In this document: piece by piece, positions 45,590 to 56,319 of the stretch
Layout: each line of letters starts with the position of its first letter
Numbering within the stretch: position 1 is the stretch's first letter
NCBI GenBank assembly: GCA_018340805.1
Contig: JACMZG010001908.1
Coordinates: 33,871,414 to 33,935,413 of the forward strand
Length of the DNA stretch: 64,000 nt
DNA from: Microvelia longipes
Lineage: Eukaryota; Arthropoda; Insecta; Hemiptera; Veliidae
Direction of reading: 5' to 3'
Position numbers and translations under genes: made by a program
Notes under the pieces: model-generated
What the model was told of the DNA's origin: nothing
Database searches by the model: none
What the model saw: only the letters and a program-made list of their open reading frames with translations

Positions 45590-46151
45590 ATACTGTAGAT
45601 ATAGAACAGATGTTGCAAACAAATCCAAAACCGAAATTCCGTTTTCAGTTTGTAATAGCCTCCAAGTGTTTTATTAAAGTTGTTTGTGTAATGTCTGTTT
45701 TCATTGTACTCTGAGTGTATATGCTGGAAGTTGAAATTTTACAAAAACTCAGTCTACGCTGCAAGTTGTGCTATCGGAAATTTTTTAATGACTCATTAAC
45801 CTGCAAATGATGACTGTAGCAAAAAATTGAAAAACCATAAAACGAAAAAATGATGAACCATCACGATGAGAGTAGCACGCAGGACTATGTATAAGCTACA
45901 GTGTGCCAGTTCAATCTCATATCAGCATTAGTTTAATTTTAATTGAATGACTTCTTACTTTTTTAAAAATGGTCTAATCTGAGTGTAAATTTGGTACAAG
46001 TGATATTATTTATCTAAATACATAAGTAGACTTGTTTCAAAACGACAAAGTATATCCATGAGTTTTGTGATCTTAAACCTAAGGAGGCCACAGAGAATGA
46101 TACAACATTTATATCTGAACAGAGAGCAAAGCGAGTCAAAGGCATGTTGGA
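45590..46151 (+). mobile_element. 5S-module repeat element, copy 7, cut by the gap
   Basis: Colinear with copy 6: 'attatactgtagatatagaa' at the start, 'tttattaaagttgtttgtgt', 'ctcatatcagcattagttta' and 'gtatatccatgagttttgtg'. At the place of the 5S module only 'gatcttaaacctaaggaggcc' like sequence remains (quoted in part: gatcttaaacctaaggagg). The copy runs to the last base before the N block. Confidence 0.55.
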
Positions 46152-47151
46152 NNNNNNNNNNNNNNNNNNNNNNNNNNNNNNNNNNNNNNNNNNNNNNNNN
46201 NNNNNNNNNNNNNNNNNNNNNNNNNNNNNNNNNNNNNNNNNNNNNNNNNNNNNNNNNNNNNNNNNNNNNNNNNNNNNNNNNNNNNNNNNNNNNNNNNNNN
46301 NNNNNNNNNNNNNNNNNNNNNNNNNNNNNNNNNNNNNNNNNNNNNNNNNNNNNNNNNNNNNNNNNNNNNNNNNNNNNNNNNNNNNNNNNNNNNNNNNNNN
46401 NNNNNNNNNNNNNNNNNNNNNNNNNNNNNNNNNNNNNNNNNNNNNNNNNNNNNNNNNNNNNNNNNNNNNNNNNNNNNNNNNNNNNNNNNNNNNNNNNNNN
46501 NNNNNNNNNNNNNNNNNNNNNNNNNNNNNNNNNNNNNNNNNNNNNNNNNNNNNNNNNNNNNNNNNNNNNNNNNNNNNNNNNNNNNNNNNNNNNNNNNNNN
46601 NNNNNNNNNNNNNNNNNNNNNNNNNNNNNNNNNNNNNNNNNNNNNNNNNNNNNNNNNNNNNNNNNNNNNNNNNNNNNNNNNNNNNNNNNNNNNNNNNNNN
46701 NNNNNNNNNNNNNNNNNNNNNNNNNNNNNNNNNNNNNNNNNNNNNNNNNNNNNNNNNNNNNNNNNNNNNNNNNNNNNNNNNNNNNNNNNNNNNNNNNNNN
46801 NNNNNNNNNNNNNNNNNNNNNNNNNNNNNNNNNNNNNNNNNNNNNNNNNNNNNNNNNNNNNNNNNNNNNNNNNNNNNNNNNNNNNNNNNNNNNNNNNNNN
46901 NNNNNNNNNNNNNNNNNNNNNNNNNNNNNNNNNNNNNNNNNNNNNNNNNNNNNNNNNNNNNNNNNNNNNNNNNNNNNNNNNNNNNNNNNNNNNNNNNNNN
47001 NNNNNNNNNNNNNNNNNNNNNNNNNNNNNNNNNNNNNNNNNNNNNNNNNNNNNNNNNNNNNNNNNNNNNNNNNNNNNNNNNNNNNNNNNNNNNNNNNNNN
47101 NNNNNNNNNNNNNNNNNNNNNNNNNNNNNNNNNNNNNNNNNNNNNNNNNNN
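46152..47151. other. assembly gap, 1,000 N
   Basis: A run of exactly 1,000 undetermined bases, the usual placeholder for a gap of unknown size. Long apparent open frames through it are artefacts. Confidence 0.99.
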
Positions 47152-47744
47152 ACCAATTAATACAATAAGCCATGTTATTATTTTTTTTATTTGTACTTTA
47201 CTAACCTATTCTTTGTAAGAATGAACTCCATGGAGCACTATAAAACATGCTTATTTGTTATTCTTATGTTAAATTTATTTTTCTTCAAATTAGTTTTATT
47301 GGCCTACAGTAAAACTGTACGTACAAGTAATTTAACGAATGGCCACGCTGTAAATGACTTGTATGGATAAGAAGAGAAAATAAATTTGCCTTCTTGCTTC
47401 TTCAGAAAAACACCAGAATGGCGCAAATAACTTCGTGGTTGTAAATGACTGCGACTAATTTTCATAGTAATTTCTCTTTATGTTGAAAAAGATATTGCAA
47501 ATTTTTGGGGGTCTAAATTTTAAAAAACCACTTTGTTTATTTGCGCCCATCCCTGGTGATTAATAGTTTCCTTTTAATATCTTTAGATTGCTGGAAGATC
47601 TTTCTTTATATGTACTCAAAGCTTTTGGAAGAAAACGAGAAGATTATTTGAAGAAACAAATGAGTCAAATCTGTATCTAATGAGTAAATCAATTTTTTCT
47701 TTTTTATTGTGTTATTTTATAACAATAAAACAAATAATTCTAAG
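47152..47744 (+). other. gap flank with a possible exon (unidentified gene)
   Basis: After an acceptor-like 'aatatctttag' the plus strand 47588-47680 reads LLEDLSLYVLKAFGRKREDY and continues LKKQMSQICI before a stop. The amphipathic, charged composition looks coding compared with its surroundings. I do not recognise a family. It could be the end of a gene whose earlier exons are in the gap or beyond. Confidence 0.25.
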
Positions 47745-48632
47745 AATGGGGTGTTAAGTGGGGCAAGTCAAAGCTGATGATATGTGGCTTAGAATGATAA
47801 ATGAATTTAGGGAATTTGGTTTAAGGGGGCTTGTTGAAGACTGAATTAAATATGGCTTAAAATTGGCAATAATTAGGGAATTGGGTTTATGGGGGCTGTT
47901 GAAGCTATGAATATGCTAAACAATATAGGGAATGGGTAAAGGGAGCTTTTCAAAGCTGAATACTTTACATGTATTCCAGCCAAAATTTTTTATAATTTTT
48001 TTATTTTTATATTTTCTTGTTCGCTATTTCAGAAAAAAGCTTGATGCAGGTCAAAAGATAATTTGTGGTTAAATAACAAAAAGTATTCTAAGTTTAAGTT
48101 GTTTTTTTTTAATAATTATATTATATATAGAATATTTTTGGATTCTGTCAAACAAAAAAGTTTATTTCGCCTCATCGAAGCGATTAATTGTTTAATTTTA
48201 TCTCCAGACACTGGGTCTTTGAAGCTTGGAAGACCAGTACGATCAGATGAAATTTGGAAAAACATGGAGGGAGAAGTCAGCCCGTTTAGTTCTGTCATCT
48301 ATTTTTTCTTAAGTATCATTTTTATACATATTATATGTTATACCTAACTTACTTATTATTGGGCTGAGGGAATATGGGGTTTAAGGGGGCTTGTTTGAAG
48401 CTGATTTAAATATTATGGCTGAAATTGCCAAATTAAGGGAACGGGGTTTAGGGGCTGCTGAATGTGGTGTAATATTATGGCTCAAATTGCCAAAAAAATT
48501 AGGGAATAGGGGTTTAGGGGGCTGTTGAGCTGATGTTCTAAGGCTCAAATTGCGCAAAATTAGGGAATAGGGTTTAGGGGGCTGTTGAAGCTGATGTTGC
48601 CTAAATGGCCAAATATTTGGCAATGGGGTTTT
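47745..48632. repeat. degenerate tandem repeat around 'ggtttagggggctgttgaag'
   Basis: Two blocks (47745-47960 and 48360-48632) of 55-75-bp units with consensus ttagggaatagggtttaggg, then gctgttgaagctgatgtt and 'ggctcaaattgccaaa'. Many single-base length differences between neighbouring units suggest either old repeats or uncorrected long-read errors. The minus-strand open frame 48623-48381 is a translation of this array. Confidence 0.65.
48063..48347 (+). CDS. possible exon of an unidentified host gene
   Basis: Within a 94-codon open frame, an acceptor-like 'atatatag' at 48122-48129 is followed by FLDSVKQKSLFRLIEAINCL, then ILSPDTGSLKLGRPVRSDEI and WKNMEGEVSPFSS. The balanced, charged composition contrasts with the poly-Phe/Ile/Lys frames of the neighbourhood. 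No family is recognised. A donor is not obvious; the frame runs into hydrophobic sequence after 48300. It lies between the two blocks of the 47.7-48.6-kb tandem repeat. It may belong to one gene with the 47.6-kb candidate. Confidence 0.3.
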   Translation: MWLNNKKYSKFKLFFFNNYIIYRIFLDSVKQKSLFRLIEAINCLILSPDTGSLKLGRPVRSDEIWKNMEGEVSPFSSVIYFFLSIIFIHIICYT

Positions 48633-49329
48633 GCGAGTGTTTAGTAGTTATTAAGTATTAAATTAAATATAAAGTCCAGAACTATATCAAGTTACGAAAT
48701 TTTCCACGTTAAATGCTTCTGATTAATTTCCGGTTTTTACTCAAGACCAGACTAAATCATAAATTAAAAATGTCTTTGATTACAAATGTAGTTTTTAAAT
48801 TTTTCATGAAACTAATTTGTAGTATTTCAGTTATTCTTTGTGAATTTATAATCTGTCGATATTCTAAATTTTCCTACACAAGAAAACTCAGATTGCAATG
48901 AAATCTAAAATATCAATTAACTGATTATAGGGAGAGCGCCGTAATCTTTAATTTAACCCGATGTAATTAATGATGACTTTTTTGTAATTCAAAAATTTTT
49001 TTTACAAAAATTGTTTAAAATTTTAAAATTTTTTAGGTTGATCTGATTAGGTGTGTCTCTGATATAATATTTAACCGTATAAGTTACTATGATTCCTCAA
49101 GTAATCGTGCAATAAGTTTTTGACTTATTCTCCTTTGTTATTAAAAAAAACTGCGTGCCTTCATCTTTAACTGAGATGAACTGCACCCAAGACCGTTGGT
49201 AAGGGGCCCCCCCCCCTTTTTATTTTTTTTTTTTTCCCCCCTTACTTCTCATAATCTTTTTCAATCTAACAAGAACGGTATCACTCCTTCAATATTTGGT
49301 CCTTTTATCATGATAGTGTAGAGTTGTTT
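48633..49329. other. AT-rich with long homopolymers
   Basis: 49201-49240 contains runs of C, T and again C next to each other. This is unusual for this genome and typical of poorly corrected sequence. No gene or repeat called. Confidence 0.35.
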
Positions 49330-51760
49330 TAAATATTTACAACCTGAGAGGGTGAAATGCACAGGGTTGATGAAGTGGCCCCGGGTTGTTTGATGTGGCA
49401 GCCGGGTGTTGATATGTAGTGCAGGGTTGGCTGGTTGTTTGATGTGGCAGCCGGGTTGTTGATTGTGGCAGCCGGGTTGATGGAGTTGGCAGCTGAGAGC
49501 AGGCTTTGGTTGTGGGGGGAAGGGGTAAAATCAGTGTTTTTGGGGTTAGAGTCAGTGTTTTTGGGGATAGAGGTCAGTGTTTTTGGGGAATAGTAGTCAG
49601 TGTTTTGTGGTTAGAGTCATGTTTGATGGGTTAGAGTCAGTGTTTGCGGGGTAAGAATCACTTTTTATTACATTATAATAATATGTTAAGATGTTATAAA
49701 TTGTTTCTAAATCTTCACGGAGTCCCGCCAGACGTAGAGCCTGTTTGTTCATTTTATTTCTGCTTATAGTTAGATAAATGTTAATCTCATATTTATCTTG
49801 CCTTTACTTCCTTTAAATGATTCTAGTTGCTATCTGTTTTACTTAGTTTCAGGACATGATATCTGTTTTGTCCTTGAGAATTTTTTTTTTTTGTAAGCAT
49901 ATTTTTATCTTTTGAAGTTATTTTTTAAAACTAATTTATTTTATTTAAGTTCTCCTCTATTTGTTTATATTCCTAAAATTCAGTTTTACTCTTTCTTATC
50001 AAAAGGATTTTTCTTAACTTCAATGTTTGTTCTTTTTATTTTTAACGATTTCTTAATGGATGTTACTAAGAATACTAAAAATAATTTAAGTAACTTGGCA
50101 AAATCAAAAATATGGGTAAAAAAATAATGAAGTATCAATACCCCGTATTAATGAAAGTAATTAAGAATACAATGGTTTTGGGGTTTTCGGGTGGTTAGAG
50201 TCAGTGTATGGGGGCAGAAGTAGCTGTGGCAAGCCGGGTTGTTGATGTGGCAGCAGGTTGTTGATGGTGGCAGCCGGGTGATGATGTTACTGCAGGGTGG
50301 CTGGTTTGTTTGATGTGGCAGCCGGTTGTTGATGTGGCAGTCCGGGTTGATGATGTGACAAGCCGAAGCAGCTTTGTTGTGGGGGGGAGGGTAGAGTCAG
50401 TGTTTTTGGGGTTAGAGTCAGTGTTTTGGGGCTAGAGTCAGTGTTTCCTGGGTTAGAGTCAGTGTTTTTGGGGGTAAATCAATTTTTCCTAAATTTATAA
50501 CACAGCCAGCTACATGAATATATAAAATAATTCTTGCCATGTTTTTTATATGGTTTTATATATATTTTTTTTAGTTCAATGGTTATATTTTAATATATCT
50601 AAATCAGTTTAAGAAGTCATAGGGAGGGGTGGTTAAGGCTTGCTTGCATAGATAAGGGACCAGTTGGGACTAGGTCCATTAGGGACGGGATCACACAGTT
50701 AGGTTAGTTAGTAGTTTATTTTGTTAGGTAGGCTTAGGGACCAAGATCTTATAAAAATATAACTATTTAAAGTCTTCATTTCATGTTAACATAACTATTT
50801 TCTCATTCCTTTGTTGCTTATTGACATCCTACATTTTACGATTAAACGTTTTACTTTTTCTTTAAATAAATGGTCCAATGTGTAATGAGTTATTTTTTTT
50901 TTTAGATAAAAAGCGTGTCTTTGTTATTATTAACCTTTTTTGGGGTAAATTATATGTTTGAACTATTAGAGTCAGTTGCATGGGGGCAGAGTTGGAGAAG
51001 TCAGTCTACAAGGAGAACTGCTGAGGCCATGGGAGAAGAAGATCCCTGACGCCACTTTTTGTTGGTTAGAGTCAGTGTTTTGGGGTTAGAGTCATGTTGT
51101 GGGTAGAGTCAGTGTTTTGGGTTTAGAGTCAGTGTGTTTTTCGGGGGTTAGAATCCATTTTAATCAAAATCATACCCACGTGTTTTATTCTTTAATTTAT
51201 TTTTATTAGGTTATAATAATACTTTATATTTTCTATCCATGTTTAAAAGTATGCAAGTTTCTCTTTATTACTTAGTGTTTTGATTAAGGTGACATTCATT
51301 ATTAAAACAATTAAATTAACAATTACATCATAACCATTGAATGGGAAACAATCTCTTATAAATAAAAATAAAAAGAATCTGAGGATATCAAATACAAAGG
51401 GACGATCTCTGTCCAAATAAATTAGGTTTAGAACTTTTAAGAACAAAAGTACTGTTTACAAAAAGTTATAGGGAAAACAGAAATCTGCTGTGGAACTCAA
51501 TGTAATTCCCATATAGTAATCAAAACTTAAGAGTAAAATTTAAGATATGTTTTTGATAAGCATTTAATCACAGAAAAAAACTTTAAACATAACTATGATG
51601 AAACTGCGTCTGTGATTCGTGTAGCGAGGAGGAAAATTTAGAAATGACTTTGCATATTATAAAATGTATGATTAGAAGTCAGTGTTTTGGGGGTTAGAGT
51701 CAGTGTTTTTGGGGGTTAGAGTCAGTGTATGGGGGCAGTGTTGCTGAATTCAGTCTACAA
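49330..51760. repeat. dispersed blocks of two ~20-bp tandem repeats
   Basis: Two units recur: P, gatgtggcagccgggttgtt, and Q, ttagagtcagtgtttttggg. Blocks: 49360-49500 P then 49515-49660 Q; 50180-50210 Q, 50215-50380 P, 50385-50480 Q; 50965-51150 Q; 51675-51735 Q. 'gtatgggggcag' precedes three of them. Between blocks the sequence is unique and AT-rich. The unit lengths vary by one or two bases almost every time. Confidence 0.7.
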
Positions 51761-53694
51761 GTATCCTGAAGGAAGGCAGTTTTCGGATCATTCTTCATAA
51801 ATATTAAAACGGATCCTGTTAGATTGATTAAATTTTCGAAAAAGATAAGTGGGCTTCTTATTATGAGGCATAATTATTTTTTAGCAGGTATCCAGGGGTT
51901 ATTCATTTTCTGATACACAGGTCATTAATTATTAAAAAAACCTGTTTTGCATTATTGGTGATTATTATGATAAACACTTCAGTACTTTATTTTATTATTA
52001 TTGACACCTAGGATTCAATCACGAATAATTTATAAATGTGAATGACTTCATCACTAAATTTTTCATGACTTAAAATAGTTAGTTACTAACATCAAAGGAT
52101 TAAATATTAACATTTATTTCTCTTCTTGGGTTATTTGCATTTTATATTTTATTTTTAATGTTGAGTCTTGAAAATTAGAAATAACAATAGATATTTTTAT
52201 TAGAGTTAGTTTATTCTACATATCGCACATCAAAGAATTAAAATTACAGTAATTTGTCATTAAATATGTTTGAATTATGTTTTAGTTATTAGTATATTGG
52301 GTTATTTTTTATGACCAGGGCTTAAATATATAGAAATTACTAGTTCCATTTTTTTTCTGATATAATTCTGACTTTTGTATTTAATTTGGTTTTAGTGATA
52401 AAAATATTTATTATAAATATTATTATCACTAATACCTAACTGTCCTGTTTATTTTGATATTAATTTGTTCTTTAGTAGATTCATGATAGTTGAGTGTAAG
52501 TGTAATATCCCATGTGTGAGATGAATGGAGAATAAGAAGTAAAATAGATTGGTAGTGAATTTTTTATCATATTTTTACTTTAATATTCTTGATAAAAATA
52601 TTTACCAACTTTGTCTTTTTATTGTAAGCGATGATTAAATTTCTTTTCAAAAAAAGTCCCTATTTAATCATCGCGGTGTGAAGGACCTCCTCAGAGGTGT
52701 TTGTTTAATTTGGATAATTTTTTTTTACATAGTACCATGTATTTTACATGATTAAATAAAAAATTATCTATTTTTAAATAAACCGTAAAATAATATCAGT
52801 GAAAACATAAATAATTTTAACAATTAAATTCACAGTATGTCTTTAATTTTTGACTAGCAGATTGTTGTAGATCTCTGGGCTCTATAGGTTCCCGCCTATT
52901 AGAGCTACCAACTATGCCAAAATTAATTGCTTCTAGTTGAGGGGACGTCATAAGAGATATACATTACTAGCCGTTACTTTTACTGATAAAGTTAAGACAA
53001 CTAATCACTTAACAAAACTTATAGAGATTAATGTCACTTTTTTAAACAAAAGAATTCAGTGTTGCCAAGTTTAGAAGTAGGAAACTTTTTGTCAGTTAAA
53101 AGTTGTTGGCAACCTATCTTTCTTACTGAAATATGGCTCTGAGAAATTAGAACCTGTTGAATTAGAAAATCAACAGGTGGTTCTAATTCAGCAATATGTT
53201 ATCATTTAACTTTTTTTAAGCAAAAATATGTAAAAAAATAAAAATTTCACTGATATTATTTAAAGCATCTGACCGTGACGTGGTGAGGAGGCTTACGGAC
53301 TGTAGTTAGACTTACTTTGATAAATTTGTAAACTTATTACTTTATAGTTATTTTGTTTCTATTAGAAAATAGTTAAAACAATGATTATTTTTAATAAATA
53401 TTTTGTTGGTATTAAGGATTGGTATTTATCTACTTTAACGCTTCACCTTTGTATCTTTTTAAATAACACAGTATTTCATACCATTACAAGAATAAACATT
53501 ATAAAATATAATAAAATTAATTATTTCTAAAAGAGAGAGAAAAAATAGAAAAATTACGGCAATATAAAATAATATATAATGATACAATACTAAACATTAT
53601 AATATCAAATATAAACTTTTAATTAAAAAAATTTAATTATAAAAATTTTAAAAAATATAATAGAAACATCAGGTACAATGGATTTTCGGACATT
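51761..53694. other. AT-rich intergenic with short hairpins
   Basis: Hairpins: 52628-52640 / 52660-52672 (gcgatgattaaat / atttaatcatcgc), 52869-52895 (gctctatagg / cctattagagc), and 53150-53195 (attagaacctgttga / tcaacaggtggttctaat). No ORF of note. Confidence 0.4.
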
Positions 53695-54062
53695 GTAGGC
53701 ACACATGGTGGTCTTATATATGACTACAGGCGTGCCAATCTTAAATGATCAAATATATTTCCGCATTTTATCCATTTTTGATTTTTTGCCAAGTCATTAC
53801 TTCCAGTTGATGACCTCAATATAAAAATTATTTTGGAAAAGCAAATAAGACCTACAGATTGAATTTCTAAGTTTCAAATCTCTAGCATAAATACACTAAA
53901 AGGTATTATGAAACACACACATATATATCAGACATACAGGCTAACTCAGATCTTAAAAACATCTGAAATGGTGATAATTCAGGTGACATCTTGGTTTTTT
54001 TTGGCAAACACAAAACTTTTCTATCACCTATGTTATAAATGAGGCCAAAGTAAGAATATAAA
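53695..54062 (-). mobile_element. 5S-module repeat element, copy 8 (fragment)
   Basis: T-rich-end half in copy-1 orientation: 'ttgccaagtcattacttcc', 'gacctacagattgaatttct', 'ctctagcataaatacactaa', and the end 'aacttttctatcacctatg'. No 5S module. Confidence 0.55.
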
Positions 54063-54259
54063 ATAATATAAGGCGCCTTCAAGACATTGATCACCAACAA
54101 ACTTTTTTCAAACTTTTTTTTTTCAAAATTTCAGTAATTAGCCGGATTGTGATAAATGAAGCCTATTTCCGTAATCTGCACGCTCTTTGGTTAATCTCAA
54201 AGAGTATTTACATTCACTCAACGATTTTTTTTTAATCTAACTTGGTACTTACATAACTA

Positions 54260-54337
54260 CTGTTAGACGTCAATGTTATCTACCTGATTTGTTGTTATAT
54301 TTCGACATGTCATTTTGTTGATATTGACGTCTAACAG
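54260..54337. repeat. hairpin with perfect 15-bp arms
   Basis: ctgttagacgtcaat (54260-54274) and attgacgtctaacag (54323-54337) with a 48-bp loop. The arms contain the palindrome gacgtc. Surrounding sequence is AT-rich and uninformative. Confidence 0.7.
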
Positions 54338-54998
54338 ATTTATGTTAGCGCCCTATTAAATTATAAAAAATATTAAATAAATAAACGTAATAAGACAGAA
54401 AAATAGATAACATGACAGCAATAAAAAAATAATATATAATGATAAAATACTAAACATAGTAATAATAAATATAAACTTTTTAATTAAAAAAAAATAATGA
54501 TAAAATTAATGATTAAAAATTAACAATAAAAAAATGTTTAAGAGTAAATAAATAAAATAAAAACAAATTATGAAGAGTAAGTCTCACTATATTCTAACTA
54601 AGCAGATGCTGTGTGTGTGTCCTTTGCTTTCAATTCCCTGGTTTGATTCTATTTGCTATTCTTGAAACTTAACTCTATAAATTAAGATTTATAGAGCACA
54701 GATTGAGGTGGGGTGGGGAGTGTTGCTGTAAATGATTAATGTGTTTGCCTTCCATCCAAACATTTTGATTTCAAAAACTGTTGGGGGCTTAAGAATTTTT
54801 ATGGGAATAGATATCTTTAATGTGCTTTTCAAGAAGGATGTTAAGACGGCGGTTCCGAGCCTGTGTGATGTCAGGTACTCGTAAAAGATCCCTAACCCTA
54901 AATAAACCTGGGTATAGGCAAAAATTAGGACTCTAAAACTATCATTAATAACAGCCCTTACTTCATTAAGGACCTGGTATCATTAATATCAGTATAAA
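54338..54998. other. AT-rich intergenic
   Basis: Nothing can be supported here. Confidence 0.3.
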
Positions 54999-55495
54999 AA
55001 TGTATCTTTAATAGCAAAGTGCTTTCAACAAAAAGAAGACCATCATCAGTGCTAGCTGTTGAATAAAGAAGTCACACTTAACAAAAGAAGAAAAATCTCT
55101 CTACAGAAAAATACATCTTGAATAGCAAAGTGCTGTCAACCTAATAGAGGCCATGAACAGTGCTAGCCGTTGAATAAAGAAGAAGGTGACAGATAAGACT
55201 TACAGATCATATATTAGAGACAGACTTAGATTGATGCTGAACTATGATCTGTAAGAGTTATCAATCATATTCTTCTTTATTCTACAGCTAGCACTGATGA
55301 TGGCCTGCTAAGTTAATATATGATCTGTAAGACTCATCTATTGCCCTCTTTTTTCAATGTCAAGCACTAATGATGGCCACTAGTAACATTAACATCTAAT
55401 CAGTAAGACTCTTCTATCGCCATATTCTTTATTCTAAAGCTAGCACTGATTATGACCCCTTATTAGGTTGAAAATGCTCCGCTCTTAAAGATATT
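54999..55495. repeat. head-to-head array with hammerhead-like words
   Basis: Five units of 55-75 bp with consensus gctagcactgatgatggcc, then tattaggttgaaagcacttt and gctattaaagatac. Units 1-2 (54999-55072, 55111-55182) are on the minus strand and units 3-5 (55268-55320, 55345-55390, 55420-55495) on the plus strand. They meet at an inverted pair 'cttacagatcata' (55199) / 'tatgatctgtaag' (55245). CTGATGA and a following GAAA, the two conserved single-stranded segments of hammerhead ribozymes, occur in the consensus; not every unit keeps both. It may derive from the terminal repeats of a Penelope-like element. Confidence 0.5.
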
Positions 55496-55510
55496 TAATT
55501 TTTGAGGAAA

Positions 55511-56050
55511 TACAGTCGGACCTCTATATAACGAACTTAAAGGTTCAAGAGAAAAAATTTGTTATATAAAAATTTTGTTGTATAGAAATTGAAAAAATAA
55601 AAAATAACTCTGTACTATTTTATGATATTTTAATGGATATATAAGATGAATAATAACCTCGCAGTTGCATATTCAGCAGCTTTTTCTTATATTAGCAGTC
55701 CTGTCACAGGCATATTTTTGTCCCTTAACATTGTCACCCACTGTAAAATTGTGACATCAATGTCTTCATACTTGCATACTCGAGAACTTTTTTTAAATCG
55801 CCACTCGTTTCGTATAACCTAAGTATAGATTCCCGATTTTTTTTAAATTGTTGATATAGAACTAGGAGCGATTTTATGCTTCAGAGACAAGTCTTTGTTT
55901 TTGACTCCATCGTCGGAATCTTTTAATAAATTGATTTTTTCAGAAGGGACAGCGATTTCCGTATTGACATTTTATTAAACTCGATTTACAAACAAATAAA
56001 AAGTTTCACAAATGAACTGGTCAGACCGAATACCAAATTAAAACTGAAAG
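55511..56050 (-). mobile_element. pogo/Tigger-like transposon remnant
   Basis: Left end CAGTCGGACCTCTATATAAC (55513) is of the type found in pogo-superfamily elements. The minus strand from an ATG at 55970 to about 55650 reads, with stops and shifts, LSLLKKINLLKDSDDGVKNK and LSLKHKIAPSSIS (CENP-B-type helix-turn-helix), then EDIDVTILQWVTMLRDKNMP and VTGLLI (second DNA-binding domain). The DDE catalytic domain and the other terminal repeat are missing. The element abuts the following minisatellite. Confidence 0.75.
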
Positions 56051-56064
56051 ATATTTTGTTATAA

Positions 56065-56312
56065 ATATAAGCAATCTAGCGAGCGAAGCGAGCCTTTTTT
56101 ACTATGTATTTTTATAAATATACGCAATCTAGCGAGCGAAGCGAGCCTTTTTTTAACTTTGTAATATTATAAATGTAAGCAATGTAGCGAGCGAAGCGAG
56201 CCTTTTTTACTATGTATTTTTTATAAAAATGCGCAATCAAGCGAGCCTTTTTTACTATGTATTTTTTATAAATATGCGCAATCTAGCGAGCGAAGCGAGC
56301 CTTTTTTTTAAC
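56065..56312. repeat. minisatellite, ~55-bp units with 'gcgagcgaagcgagcc'
   Basis: Five units: cores at about 56078, 56132, 56186, 56237 (shortened, 'aagcgagcc') and 56286. Each is followed by tttttta(c/a)-type sequence and 'tatnttttataaatatacgc'. The array ends where the truncated LINE begins. Confidence 0.85.
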
Positions 56313-56319
56313 TTTGTAT

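Noticed and set aside
46014..47218. Long open frames across the N block on both strands
   Set aside because: They consist of undetermined residues; only the gap makes them open.
48381..48623. 80-codon minus-strand ORF rich in PPKP repeats
   Set aside because: It is a direct translation of the degenerate tandem repeat and has no independent coding support.
52628..52672. Hairpin gcgatgattaaat / atttaatcatcgc as a terminator or RNA gene
   Set aside because: A rho-independent-type terminator makes no sense in this genome, and no RNA family features are visible.
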